From NCBI RefSeq assembly GCF_963422355.1, contig NC_085099.1:754613-818612 (forward strand): a stretch of 64,000 nt of DNA, in the 5' to 3' direction. Below are positions 36,750 to 53,283 of the stretch, piece by piece. Below the pieces are notes generated by a model. That model was not told the DNA's origin. It was given only the letters and a program-made list of their open reading frames with translations, and did not search any database. Every line of letters begins with the position of its first letter. Position 1 is the first letter of the stretch. A program made the position numbers and the translations under genes. The stretch comes from Corticium candelabrum. Its lineage: Eukaryota > Porifera > Homoscleromorpha > Homosclerophorida > Plakinidae.

Positions 36750-37290
36750 ATGGCTGCTGCTGCAGTGGAGGGTATCCAAGGCCCAGCGTCTCCACAACCC
36801 GTGTTCGGAGCCGGAGATGCAGACTTGGCGTATGGATCACTAGCAAACTTTGTGATAGAGAAAAAGATCGGGCGAGGGCAATTCAGCACGGTCTACCGGG
36901 CGAGATGTCAGCACGACGGAAGTATGGTGGCGTTGAAAAAAGTGCAGGTTTGTTGGATGTCTCGTTAGCAATGTGAGTATTGTGTGTGGATCTCGTTTTC
37001 GTCAAGGTGTTTGGGATGATGGACGCAAAAGCTCGCAGTGATTGCATCAAAGAGATTGGTTTGCTCAAAGTCAGATGGCAGATCAGTGCGTCACCTCGTT
37101 TCATATGTGCTAATATTCGTTGCATTTGTGTCTGTAGCAACTCAACCATCCAAACGTGATCAAGTACTTGGCAAATTTTATTGAGAATAATGAGGTGAGA
37201 TTGAGAGGAGGAAATGCAAGTGTCATTTGCGTGGGAAAATCACACTCTAAGAATTAAAATCTGGTTTTAATAGTGACTGGTGTGTGTGTT

Positions 37291-37374
<84 letters not shown>

Positions 37375-37462
37375 GTGTGAATTAGTAAGCACCCTGGTTT
37401 GTTGTTGTAGCTCAACATAGTCCTGGAGTTGGCAGATGCAGGCGATTTGTCACGAATGATTA

Positions 37463-37521
<59 letters not shown>

Positions 37522-38742
37522 GGACTATTCTATTGTTTATAATCTCATTATTTGTAGCATTTCAAGAAACAAGATCATCTAATACCAGAACGCACTGTTT
37601 GGTAGGACGGGTCTTTAATTAATACTACACAAATGAAAATATACTTTGAAATTATTGCAGTGCTTTATTACTTTTGTCTGTTTCTGCAGGAAGTATTTTG
37701 TGCAGCTTTGCAGTGCCGTAGACCATATGCACTCTAGACGAGTCATGCATAGAGGTACAGCCTTCTTCTTTGTCAGTAAAATTGTAGGGTGCAGGAATTA
37801 GCATTTATTAGCTTTGTCTTAGTTGCTATTCAATGAAGTTTAAATAATTAGATTCTTTGTTAACTATATCCATCACACATCTGTTGTATTGAGACAGATA
37901 ATGTAGCCTGGAAGGTAAGTGCACCCAGTTTGGTAGTTATTTTGCTGCAGGATATTGTGTGGTGTGACAGTATGATATGATGTATTGTATTTGTTTAGAT
38001 ATCAAGCCAGCCAATGTATTCATCACAGCAACAGGAGTTGTAAAGCTGGGCGACCTTGGACTGGGTCGTTATTTCAGCTCAAAGACGTCTGCAGTGCATT
38101 CATTAGGTCCCCCGTCATTCCTATTTATTGAATTTGTACTCATTACTCATACCTATCTTCTGTTTATCCTAGTGGGTACACCTTACTACATGTCTCCTGA
38201 GAGGATTCATGAAGCTGGCTATAATTTCAAATCAGACATATGGTCATTAGGCTGTTTGCTTTATGAGGTAGTAGATGACAAATCTGTTAACTAGTGTACG
38301 TAATAACTTGAAGTGTGAAGGAGATCAACGTAACTGCCTGTTGGTAGAATTGTAGTCAGTTATAGAAGATTCTTAGAAGTATTGTTTGTGTAGCACACAT
38401 GCATCCATCAATAATAAATTGATATTCACTAGATATAGGCTCTTATGTGATTTTAGATGGCTGCTTTGCAGTCACCTTTCTATGGTGACAAAATGAATCT
38501 CTACTCACTCTGCAAGAAAATTGAAAAATGTGACTACCCTCCTCTACCAGCCGACATCTACACAGAAGAGGTAAGCAAAGCTTTTATAACTAGTTAACAA
38601 GAAATACATGTAACTGTTGTGTCTGTTGCAGCTGAGACAACTGGTTCGATTGTGCATTCAACCAAATCCTGATGACCGACCCGACATCCAGTATGTTTAT
38701 GAGGTTGCAAAGCAAATGCAGTTAAAAACAATGCAGCAGTAG
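36750..38742 (+). CDS. NIMA-related kinase, NEK6/NEK7 type
   Basis: Start at the ATG at 36750 ([11 protein letters not shown]). Spliced exons give a short N-terminus and then a nearly bare kinase domain, the NEK6/7 layout: [12 protein letters not shown] glycine loop, VALKKVQ with the lysine, [15 protein letters not shown] hinge, [11 protein letters not shown] catalytic loop (joined across an intron at 37757/38000), [10 protein letters not shown], the activation segment [14 protein letters not shown] and [25 protein letters not shown]. It ends [10 protein letters not shown] at 38742 with no C-terminal tail. In vertebrates NEK6/7 are activated by NEK9 and act in spindle assembly and centrosome separation; NEK7 also supports the NLRP3 inflammasome. 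Two GT microsatellites lie in introns. Whether it equals NEK6 or NEK7 cannot be said, as these split in vertebrates. Confidence 0.92.
37294..37373 (+). repeat. GT microsatellite (NEK intron)
   Basis: GT tract of about 80 bp in a short intron, leaving little room for other intron sequence. Confidence 0.9.
37466..37520 (+). repeat. GT microsatellite directly at an exon edge (NEK intron)
   Basis: The GT tract starts at the splice donor after the SRMIK codons, so the donor site itself is the first GT of the repeat. Slippage here could shift the donor. Confidence 0.8.
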
Positions 38743-39344
38743 GGCATCACCTTCAACTGTGGCTTGAGGATATGACAATTAGATTGTCTACATCTTAGCT
38801 GTACAGACACCCGACTCATTTATCACTTCATTGTCACAATTATATACAGTATGTCTGTCCCATCTACAGAAGGTAACTTATTTGATTTGAATGTATAGAA
38901 GAACTTGTAGTAGTCATTGACTGTGAGGTTCTTCGTAAGTCTCTAATGTGAATAGAAGCCAGTGATGATCTCATTCTTGGTAGCATGTTACAATGGCAGT
39001 GCAGGATCCGGTTTTTTCAACATCACTAACCTGGCTCAAACGTAAAGGAGAAATTGTTATACTTTGCCAACACAAATTACTGCACACAGGAATACAACAT
39101 ACACTATAAACAGATCACACAGAGAGAGAAAGACAGCATACACTTGCACACAAAAATCGTACACAAGCAGTCTCAAGCTTGTCACTTTATCCAATAACGA
39201 TACATAAAAATGACAAATGGCACAAGTACAATCCACACTTGATTTATTATTGAGTTTTGATCTCTCTATGATGTGCTGGTTTTCAGCAAGAGCTAGATAA
39301 GTGACAAGCACATGAACAGGAAAAATGGTTATTGAGTTTGTTTA
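38743..39344. other. Intergenic, convergent 3' flanks of NEK-like kinase and MED18
   Basis: No gene seen. It contains the 3' untranslated sequence of two convergent genes. Confidence 0.5.
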
Positions 39345-40452
39345 TCACATACAGCAATAGTAACAATTTCTGACGGCAACATGAATCACATCACTATAGA
39401 GGCAATTGATGGCAAGCAAAAGACAGACAACAAACTGACAGACTGACTGACTGACTGACAGGCGAAGACAGAAAACTGAAGGATACGGTTTTAAATGCTC
39501 GGCTAGGGAATTCATTTCATGAACAACCGCATCCTATTGAAAAAGCCTCACACAATGACATCACCAAGCAACATCTTCATAACACACCTGTTCAACTCCA
39601 GCCACAGCAGTCGCTGTCACATCTACAATCATAGCAGGAATTTCCTCTGTGTTAGTAGTGTCTGATCTCACAGGCATCTAATATGCAGAATAATCAATGT
39701 CAATTGGCACAAGCTTAATAGATCTCTACCTTGGAAATGCTAAATACACAGACTTTGAACGGTCCTTTAAGAAAGAGCCAACCCTCAAACACACACTCTT
39801 GTTGCAAGCTAGAAAATTAGAAAGTAATTCCATGCTAGAAACTGACTGTCAACAGATTCAACATACACAAATCCCATCTCTTGAAGGAACTGAGGTAAAG
39901 CATCAGTAGTTGTCAATTCAATGCAGTTACGAACTAAGATAATTGGTGATTTTATGGCAGTGTCTGCAGGTCCATAGTAACGAAGATGCCTGAAGAGTCA
40001 ATAAACAAAGAATAAGAATAATTTGATCAAACCAGATCTACAAAGTGCCCATTCCAAAATAAATTAAATAATAAATAAAAATTTCAAAATACATTGACGT
40101 TCAGTTACACACAATTTCTACTTGTTCAATTAACTAAGCAAAAGTATGGCTAAGCTAACCATGGTGCTCTCTCATTGTTCAATGAGCGCCTAATTCTACA
40201 GCTAACTGGCGCTGGAGTCGATCCTGAAATCGAACCTACAATAAAGACGTTCATCTTATATACTTGCAAAAATTGAATCTAAATTGTCAAACCAAGTTTA
40301 ATACCTGAAATTTTGAAGAACATCTCGTGTTCCCGAAAACGTGTGCCTCCGTCAGCAGCTCGGTCGCATAACCCACGAAGTCGATGAAGAAGCTGCCCTA
40401 AGCCTTGTCTTTGAATGGTACCTTGAGTTTTGTACTCACTGCGTTGATTCAT
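39345..40452 (-). CDS. MED18: Mediator complex subunit 18
   Basis: Six exons from the ATG at 40450-40452. Exon 1 (40305-40452) gives MNQRSEYKTQGTIQ and LLHRLRGLCD, then FREHEMFFKIS. Following exons give CRIRRSLNNERAPWHLRYYG, ILVRNCIEL, FLQEMGFVLQ and GWLFLKGPFKVCVFSISK. The last conserved part is HEMNSLAEHLKPY. These match vertebrate MED18 along its length. MED18 belongs to the Mediator head module with MED20 and MED8 and links transcription factors to RNA polymerase II. The last exon (39345-39533) reads beyond the conserved end for some 40 residues through a GACT/CAGT repeat to a stop at 39345. That tail is odd and a different 3' splice is possible. The gene faces the CIMIP2-like gene, with 160 bp between starts. 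Confidence 0.88.
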
Positions 40453-40612
40453 AACGGAAAGCGAAGCGTAATACGAATACCCATACGAGTTTGTCGTACA
40501 CCTAGCACACGTGATTTGGCAAATATTGATGGCGAATGCGCATGTCCGGAGTCATTAGCAACGGCGTCTCACCGAGGTGTTTGTGCATGGTGCGAGAGAA
40601 GAAGAGGAAGCC

Positions 40613-42011
40613 ATGGTCATCCAACGAAAGTCGACATTGATGACACCCGATCCATACCACACTCCCGGGTAAGCAAGCCATAATCTGGGCGCTTTCTCTA
40701 GTAATTGTGAACGCTTTCTCTAATTGTGATGGTGACGAAACGCCTTATTGTTTGCAGTTACTGCGGATACTGCCCTCAGTTTAAGTACGAAATAGGTCGT
40801 ACGTTCGGATCAACGACTCACGACTTGCTGTCGCGTCCGGCCATCGCCAAGTCGGGGTGCACCGTTTTGGCTGAAATGACGGCATCTGATCGTCTCGGGA
40901 GGAGCGTCGAGACGCGCATACCACTTGTCAAAATGCGTACAAAAAGTTGGGGCGATCAGAAACTGCTTGAGCAGATGGTTCCAGGCTACACAGGTTACAG
41001 AAAAACTTTGTTTAGAGCAGCACGTGATGATGTATGTGCACGTGACTTTATCCGCGGGTGTCAGTCATACTCCCGCGGTGGTAGGGTCTGGCTCTGGGTT
41101 GTGTAATAGTATGACAGTAATACAGTAGTTATAGACAGGTCATAATAATTATAGAGGGACTTTTACATTTTAATTAAGCAATTATTCAATGTTTGATTCT
41201 GAAAGAAAATTCCTTACATACCTTTTTAAATTAACAATTTATGTATAGAGTAAAATATGTAGTATTGATTTTGTCTACAGCAAATCTACTGTTATAATTA
41301 ATTAATTAAATTAGATTGATATTAGGTATGGACAATTGTCTTTTCAACAGGATATATTCCTAAGGGCCAGCACTTTTTTGGATCACGGTATGCAGACATG
41401 TGTCGGTCAGCCATCTCTGACTTTGAAGCAGATCAACGATCTTATGCAGACAAACGACATGAGATGCAAATACTCACTAAGCTGCAATCAAGTCGCAGCG
41501 GACCACCAGAGTGCACTCTAGTCAAGCAGCCATTACCTCTAGAGCCCAAGTCGGCTGCTCTATTGCCCTATCTCTCGCCACACGCTCTCCAACACTCGGT
41601 TTCTCCTTACTACATGTCTCAGGATGACCCAAAGAAGTACTTTATGTCTGGCTACACCGGCTTTGTTCCAAAGTCACGCAAGTATATGGGAAAGGGATAT
41701 CCAGCCATTACAAATATAGCTTTGAAAGATCACACCAATGACGAGCAAAGATTCACTGCAATAAGAACACAACCAGTTATTGTGCATCGTTCGATCCCCC
41801 ACCCTGCACCGGCACCGAAAATTTATCCCATCAACACAGGCCTTGTACCAAACTATACTGGCCACATTCCAGGTAAAATGTTCACAACAAGTTTGCTTGT
41901 CTATCTATTTGTGTTTCTGTTTGCTTAGCTCAAAAGTTCAAGTATGGCATGACATTTGGTCACAGCACGAAGAACGCTGCCAGAAATGCTGTTACTGAAG
42001 TGTCTGTCTGA
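40613..42011 (+). CDS. Ciliary microtubule inner protein 2 (FAM166/CIMIP2) family
   Basis: Start at the ATG at 40613 (MVIQRKSTLMTPDPYHTPGY). Exon 1 ends at 40668; exon 2 gives YCGYCPQFKYEIGRTFG; exon 3 begins at about 41351 with YIPKGQHFFGSRYADMC; the last exon gives KFKYGMTFGHSTKNAAR and stops at 42011. The recurring pattern PGYxGYxP followed by a K/R-F/Y-GRTFG block appears three to four times (PGYCGYCP, PGYTGYIP, SGYTGFVP, PNYTGHIP) and is typical of FAM166/UPF0605 proteins. These bind inside the doublet microtubules of motile cilia and flagella. In a sponge this would suit choanocyte or larval cilia. All joins keep phase. The gene is complete. Confidence 0.88.
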
Positions 42012-42203
42012 TTTTCAGACACGGGATAGAGTACTGACGTTTCTATGTACTTTTAGAGTGTTTAGATTGCGTAGCCGCGACTAGATGCACGCGGCTGGTT
42101 TACAGATTTGTTTTCAATGAGTGGGTGCGGTTGCATAGTTTGTGTCCGTAGCAACAATATTAGACGAATAGTCTGCTCTACCGTGGACCACTGGTATCAT
42201 GCT

Positions 42204-43940
42204 ATGGGTCAAACAAGGAGCCGTCTAACTCCAGAAGAAATCAGTGAGCTCAGATCGACTACATACTGTAAGTAGGGGTCTCGTCACAATTTACGTAGAC
42301 TAGACGGCGTCAGTTGTCGTCTGACTAATCTTGCTTGTTCTTGTCTTATCCAGTCAGTGAGCGAGAACTGCAACAATGGTAAGACAAGTTCGGAGAGAAA
42401 ATGTGCCTATAGCTATAGCCCTGATCTTCTAAAACGATGATGCTGTCTGCATGCTGTTGGTACGTTTGTACATTGCAATAATTCAAATTCGTCAGCACCA
42501 TGCTGTATTTGCAATTGCTACAGTGAAGTATGCATGCATTGTCATATATATGATGAGTTTGGAGATATGACATATTGATTTCTAGAGCTATAGTGTGTAG
42601 TTCCAGCCAATTGCCACACTATGACTTAATCTAACACACACAAGCTGAGGAACACCTGTTAGTATCACATGCGGTGGCATTCGAATGAAGTATATGTGCC
42701 TAAACTCTAGACAGTCAAGATGTCGTGTAGTCATTGTGTACCTTTTCACTTGCATTTTGTGGTCAAGGATCGAGAATTGGCTACACATATAGGATATGCT
42801 ACTGGACTTCATGGTCATGTTATATCAACTGAACTACAGAAAAGAAAATATAATAATTGAATCACATTAATTAATTAAGGACTTTCCTGTATATGTGATT
42901 GCTGATCTTGTAGTACCTTTAATTAATAGCTAGGCAATTCTCTAAGTGAAACATCTTCAAATTTCTTTGGCAAGTGTAGTAACATGTAGCAATCTCCGAA
43001 GTCAAATATTTGTCAATTAAGAATGCAACAAAGAACTACGGTATATGTGTGTGTGTCTTCCGGCTGTCAGGTATAAAGGATTTGTTCGAGATTGTCCTTC
43101 AGGAAATCTGTCACAAAAGGTACGTCTAAATCTTAATTAATTACAACAGGTGGGGTATGAACAGATAGGTATGCGTGCTTACTTGTAGGAATTTAGAAAT
43201 ATATATCAGCAATTCTTTCCTTCTGGTGATGCATCAAAATTTGCTGACCTTGTCTTCAATGAATTTGATTCCAATAAAGTAAATTCGATGTATGTATTTA
43301 GTTACTAGTAACAGTTACTTGATGTTGTACTTTGCAGGATGGAGCCATCGAATTTAAAGAATTCATTGCTGCGCTGTCAGTGATATCAAGGGGTAGCCTT
43401 GAAGAGAAGTTAACATGTAATTGGATTAGTGAACGCAAAGCATTACCTAGATTCACAGAACTTGCAATATGTCTACAGGGTCATTTAGGTTATATGATCT
43501 TGACAAGGATGGTAAAATCACCAGACAAGAATTACTCAGTATAATGGAGGCTATATACACCATGGTTGTATGTTATCTCAATTTGCTATCTCAATCATGC
43601 AATTAATAGTTGTAGATAAATAGGCAGTGGGAAGTAAAATCATAGTTTGATTTAGTAAAATGAAGACATTCAGTGGTCTTGTTTGTCTAGGGTCATGCAG
43701 TTCGACTGCCATATGATGAAAAAACTCCAGAACAACGTGTTGATCAGATTTTTTATATGATGGATAAGGTCAGCTGTTTCTGTTTGGTTGCATATTTTAT
43801 AGTAAAAATTAATCTTAAATATATTATAAATGTGCCTGTAGAATCATGATGACCTTCTTACACTGGAAGAATTCAAGGATGGTTCAAAACAAGATCCGTC
43901 TGTTGTACAAGCATTGTCACTATATGACGGTCTAATGTAA
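42204..43940 (+). CDS. Neuronal calcium sensor (NCS/visinin-like) EF-hand protein
   Basis: Start at the ATG at 42204: [13 protein letters not shown], with Gly2 in a good N-myristoylation setting. Eight or so exons splice in frame to about 190 residues. EF-hand 1 is degenerate ([11 protein letters not shown]), as in all NCS proteins. EF2 ([12 protein letters not shown]) and EF3 ([12 protein letters not shown]) look fully calcium-binding. EF4 ([12 protein letters not shown]) keeps the main ligands but has Asp instead of Gly at loop position 6. The family blocks [12 protein letters not shown] and WSFRLYDLD are clear. NCS proteins (frequenin, hippocalcin, VILIP) use a calcium-myristoyl switch to regulate GPCR kinases, PI4 kinase and cyclases. 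The exact subfamily is unsettled. It lies 192 bp downstream of the CIMIP2-like gene on the same strand. Confidence 0.92.
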
Positions 43941-44652
43941 TGAGATATAGACCAAAATGTACCTCTACAGCATGTTATGATACACAAATACTGCTATCAA
44001 TTTCAACGCATTGTGCTCTTTACCTGAATTTCTAATAACATCATTAGTTCAGTATTACTTAACATTGTACTGTTCAAACTGAATATTACTGACTGGTTTG
44101 TGAATCCTGTTGAAGGCAGACATAGAGACTTGGGAAGCAGTTGAAACTGCCATGTTTATGTATCATACATGTAATGATGACTAGCACAAGTTTGGGCTAA
44201 TCCAGTCGAATTTACATGTCCTGGTCTAATATGTAACCCATTAGCAGTTTGTGCTTCATAAATGGCTTCCAACAATACAGATATAGAGACAGAGCATACA
44301 TAGCCTTGGTTAAAATGAAAATTGTCATTGGAGACAAGCTGCATTTATTATTAACACCAATTTGTTAGAAAAATTTATAAAAATCACAGACAGACTGACA
44401 GACAGATCTTAACGTTTGTGTTTACTTTACCTGTACTACCATTGATCTATGTAAATTGAAATTTGACAGAAAGACAGACAAGCAAGACAGACAGACAATA
44501 CAAACAAACAGCTGACATGTTATGTCAAACGTCTCTGGGAGTCTGGTGTGACAAACAAGAAATGCATTACATTGACCATAACCAAACATTTAAAAATGGT
44601 TTGTCTAATTTGTGACATACCACAAAACAACACAGCCGGTTAGCCATGTTTG
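43941..44652. other. Intergenic, tail to tail between the NCS gene and NADSYN1
   Basis: Nothing coding is supported. Imperfect GACA repeats occur near 44390-44500. Confidence 0.5.
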
Positions 44653-49825
<5,173 letters not shown>

Positions 49826-50061
49826 GCCAACTAACTAATAATGCGCGCGTCGTACTGACCTCGGAATTCTCACACTGCGCAGACTCTTGAGCCCCTTTGT
49901 GACTTCAGTCATACTTTCACGCAATTCATATATACCCACAGTACAATACTTCTTGCAAGCGGTAGACTGAACATCGACGTAATTTGAAAAGCTACAGTAG
50001 CCTACTATATCTTCTAATTGCAACTTGCAAATTGTTTGTCTGACTTGTACTGCAACTATGG

Positions 50062-50301
50062 CTACTTAGTAGAAGGAGGTTGAAACAAACCTCCTGCAAG
50101 TTTGCTCGCAGCTCTTGACGGCGCATTACCAAACGCCTTCTGAACATTCTAAAAAACAAAAACATGTACTAAATTTAATTATAATAATTAAAACTATCAT
50201 GTAAAATACATAAACAAGCAACAATTAATTAATTGATACAGCAAAAATTCACAGATTTGTTCAAATCTATTAGACGTTAATTAGCATATGCCGAATTTTC
50301 T

Positions 50302-50341
<40 letters not shown>

Positions 50342-51685
50342 TTACATACTTGATCTGCACTAATTCTACTACTCCCTATGGCTCAATCCATGCAGTTACA
50401 GGACAAGTTAGATGCACAAATTTCAGTTGTGTAAGTGAGCATCTAAAATGCTATTACTCACCGCATTCATTAAAGCTATTATTTGACAAAAATTCATCAA
50501 CAGTTCTATTAAACCGGTTTACTAACATCTGCATGCTTAATTGACTTTGCCTTCTAAGTTAATCTGTGTGCTCAATATATGCACCAACCTGTCGTATTGA
50601 CATGGTACATAAAATGTAGAGAAAGATGAAAGAGCAGTCAGTGTAATCAGATCCCATTAGGTTTCGATGTGAGAGTCCCTGCAGAAGTGAGATGGGCTCA
50701 AAAGGAAGTTTGGCAACAATGCGACCATCAAATCTAAAACAGCAAGAAAAGGTCATAACAAATATTTACTATTATCAAATATTCCTTGTATGGTGCATAC
50801 TCAAACAAATACGACCACACACTACTACTAGTACGTATCTCATTTGAACTTTTGTCAAGGAAAGACTTACAGTGTGTTGAACATTCCCATTAGAGCCATA
50901 AAAGTAAAACTGATAGCAACCATTGACTTCATCTTTACCTTGCAACCACACACACACACACTCGCACCAAAGCATGATAAGAATGAATAAAAAATGTTTT
51001 CGTTTTCCTACCAAAGACAAGTCCCTGTTGTTTGTTTTCAAGCGTTCTTCTGCCTTCTCTGTGGTTGACATAAAAAGCAACAGTACAGCACCGATATATA
51101 GAATGACAGGATAGCATTCAATCAAACAGATACACAACCAGACAAACTGTTTGCCTTAGTGCTCTATTAAATATACGTATACTGTATGTCATGTAGATCA
51201 TTGTGTTTCGAAATTAACAGACATACAATCACACATGAAGTCACTGACCAACAGCATGATTATACAGTACAAACCAAGTTTCCTCTTTTGTCCTCCTTGT
51301 TTACTGATGTCGGTCACTGCCTCCTTTTTTCTTTCAACTGTCCCACAAAACAAAAGTACGATAATGGCATTTTCAAAATGACAACTTGCAAATAAAAGCA
51401 TACGACGCTTGCTCTGCTTTTCTATAGATGCCTTCAATCTCTTGTACGTGTCAGTTCGATAAACTAACACCCAGGTGATTGCTAAGACATAAGAAAACAC
51501 GATTGTATGCTTGCACAAATACATCTAAGTCTGTCCGATCCAGATCAAGTTTCTACCTCTGTCTGTCTGTCTGTACATCTGTCTGTCTGCTTGCCTGTCT
51601 GTCTGTCTGTTTGTCTGTCTGTCTTTCTCATATATTTGATAAATCACAATTTAGAGTACATGATGGTTACTACAAACCTCAACAA

Positions 51686-51719
<34 letters not shown>

Positions 51720-51895
51720 GTCTGTAGAAAACTTCAAAACTGTCACCTAATCATGGTGATTTAGATAGATTATTTAATTTTGACATTCAAAGTCAAGTCC
51801 ATTAGTTAATTAATGACTTTGTTGTTTGCAAGGACTGATTTGTATTTAAAACATCCTAGCATATGTACAAGTAGAATCTGTATGACAATAAATTA

Positions 51896-51941
<46 letters not shown>

Positions 51942-52089
51942 AAAACGCTAATTCATTCCTTCAAACTAAAATCGAAACTATCCTACGACATCAGTTACAA
52001 AGAAACGACAAAGGAGTATCTCGTGTACCTTCCGAGAGAAGCGCTGTAATAACAGAAATGGCCACAATAAGAAGAGCATCGGCATACAT
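50062..52089 (-). CDS. TMCO1: TMCO1, ER calcium-load-activated channel / translocon factor
   Basis: Start at the ATG at 52087-52089 (MYADALLIVAISVITALLSE, first membrane segment). The next exon gives AITWVLVYRTDTYKRLKASI and EKQSKR. Later exons give a Lys/Glu-rich coiled coil (LKTNNRDLSL), the second hydrophobic segment, then FDGRIVAKLPFEP, GLSHRNLMGSDYTDCSFIFL and the last exon NVQKAFGNAPSRAASK with a stop at 50062-50064. This matches vertebrate TMCO1 nearly throughout. TMCO1 is an ER membrane protein of the Oxa1 superfamily, reported as a channel that relieves ER calcium overload and as part of a multipass translocon. The first intron contains several CTGT arrays. The gene is head to head with POLR1H, 52 bp between starts. 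Confidence 0.92.
50304..50338 (+). repeat. GA microsatellite (TMCO1 intron)
   Basis: AG tract of about 35 bp, the only GA-type microsatellite noticed. Confidence 0.85.
51557..51941 (+). repeat. Three CTGT tetranucleotide arrays (TMCO1 intron 1)
   Basis: CTGT repeats occur at about 51557-51624, 51687-51722 and 51896-51941, all in one intron and in the same orientation. They produce spurious Cys-Leu-Ser-Val frames. Confidence 0.85.
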
Positions 52090-52141
52090 GTTCCACGCAC
52101 GCGCGATTGATATCGAAAGGTCTGGTCTGGTAGCCAAGGCT

Positions 52142-53084
52142 ATGGCCAAAGTGTCATTCTCTTGTGATGCTAGTTTTTGTCCTCATTGTGGCACACTTCT
52201 TCCTCTGCCCGGGATCAGTGATGTTGTGACGTGCTTGCTGTGCAGTTATAAGATAAATGCTTCAGGTGAGATCCGTAGACAATACTCTTTTGGTTATTCT
52301 ATTTTTTCTTCGAAACAAACGGTAAACAGAACAAGGTAATTTGACCACACATGTACATATTGAAATAACGTAATTTGGTAGTTCACTGAATGTCTGCTGT
52401 GCAATTTGACAGTTAAATTTGACCTATAGTATGGGTGAATCTGATATACCAAGCAATTAAAAGTAAAATCGTTTATATTATATAGCTAGGTGATAGACGG
52501 TCTAGTGTTAATTAATTATTCAATCTTAAATACAGCAGGCGTTAACTGACCCTGTCTATCAGGCCTGCATTAATTGCGGCGGAGGACAATTTAACTATCG
52601 TTCAGTTGATTTATGTCCTGTGTGTGTGTAATGTAAGGACATGATATCCTCTCTTTCTCCTCTCCCCTCTCCCCTCCCTCCCTCCTTATCCATTTGCCAT
52701 TTTTATTTGTGTGACAGTGTGTTGTATACTTATATTTTCATTAGTGTTTGAGGGTGTGGAAGAGTACTCATGCAAGACATACGCTACAAAGGTCACTTCT
52801 AAGAAGGAAAAAACAGAACTGGATGGTCCTTTAGTATGTCACACGAAGCGTTTGGCTACTTGATTCTATTAACTGCGCAATATGCAGGCTGAAAAAGTGT
52901 GTCCAAACTGTGGCAACAAACGTATGGTGTATCATACGCTGCAAACCAGATCAGCAGATGAGGGGCAGACAGTGTTTTACAAGTGTCCAAAGTGCAAGTC
53001 AGCAATTCCAATTGTATACGCTACTCTCCGTGTTGTTAATTGTCGATGCATTGTTACAGATTTCAAGAAACAGAATTATCATAG
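52142..53084 (+). CDS. POLR1H: RNA polymerase I subunit RPA12
   Basis: Four exons: 52142-52265, 52745-52833, 52888-52997 and 53060-53084, in phase, 115 residues. The N-terminal zinc ribbon is FCPHCG with CLLC; the linker between the two domains follows. The C-terminal TFIIS-like ribbon has CPNCGNKRMVYHTLQ, the acidic hairpin RSADEGQTVFYKC and PKCKFQETELS at the end. RSADE is the catalytic hairpin that stimulates RNA cleavage by polymerase I during rRNA synthesis. Length equals the family norm. I chose the ATG at 52142 (MAKVSF); an upstream in-frame ATG at 52058 would overlap the TMCO1 coding exon on the other strand. Skipping the last intron would give a false extension. Confidence 0.93.
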
Positions 53085-53283
53085 CAATCTCGATACTACT
53101 AATGCAGATAAAATGCTACTAATAACAGCAGTTATGATCTGGTCAGTCAGTTTTCAAAGAGGGACTCATCAATATGCAAAGAATCGCATCTTGCCAGCTC
53201 TCTGTATCAACAGATGAAATTTGCAATAATGATAGAAGTCTTGTTCATAACAATTAATTGGTTAATACAAAAAAGTTACTGGC

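Noticed and set aside
37898-37914. A 17-nt block flanked by AG and GT between NEK exons
   Set aside because: Including it would break the HRDIKP catalytic loop, which joins perfectly without it; treated as a cryptic exon.
40405-40683. 92-codon plus-strand frame
   Set aside because: It spans the MED18/CIMIP2 divergent promoter and the antisense of MED18 exon 1, and does not match either protein.
51479-52049. Cys-Leu-Ser-Val rich open frames
   Set aside because: Translation of CTGT microsatellites inside a TMCO1 intron; no splice or homology support.
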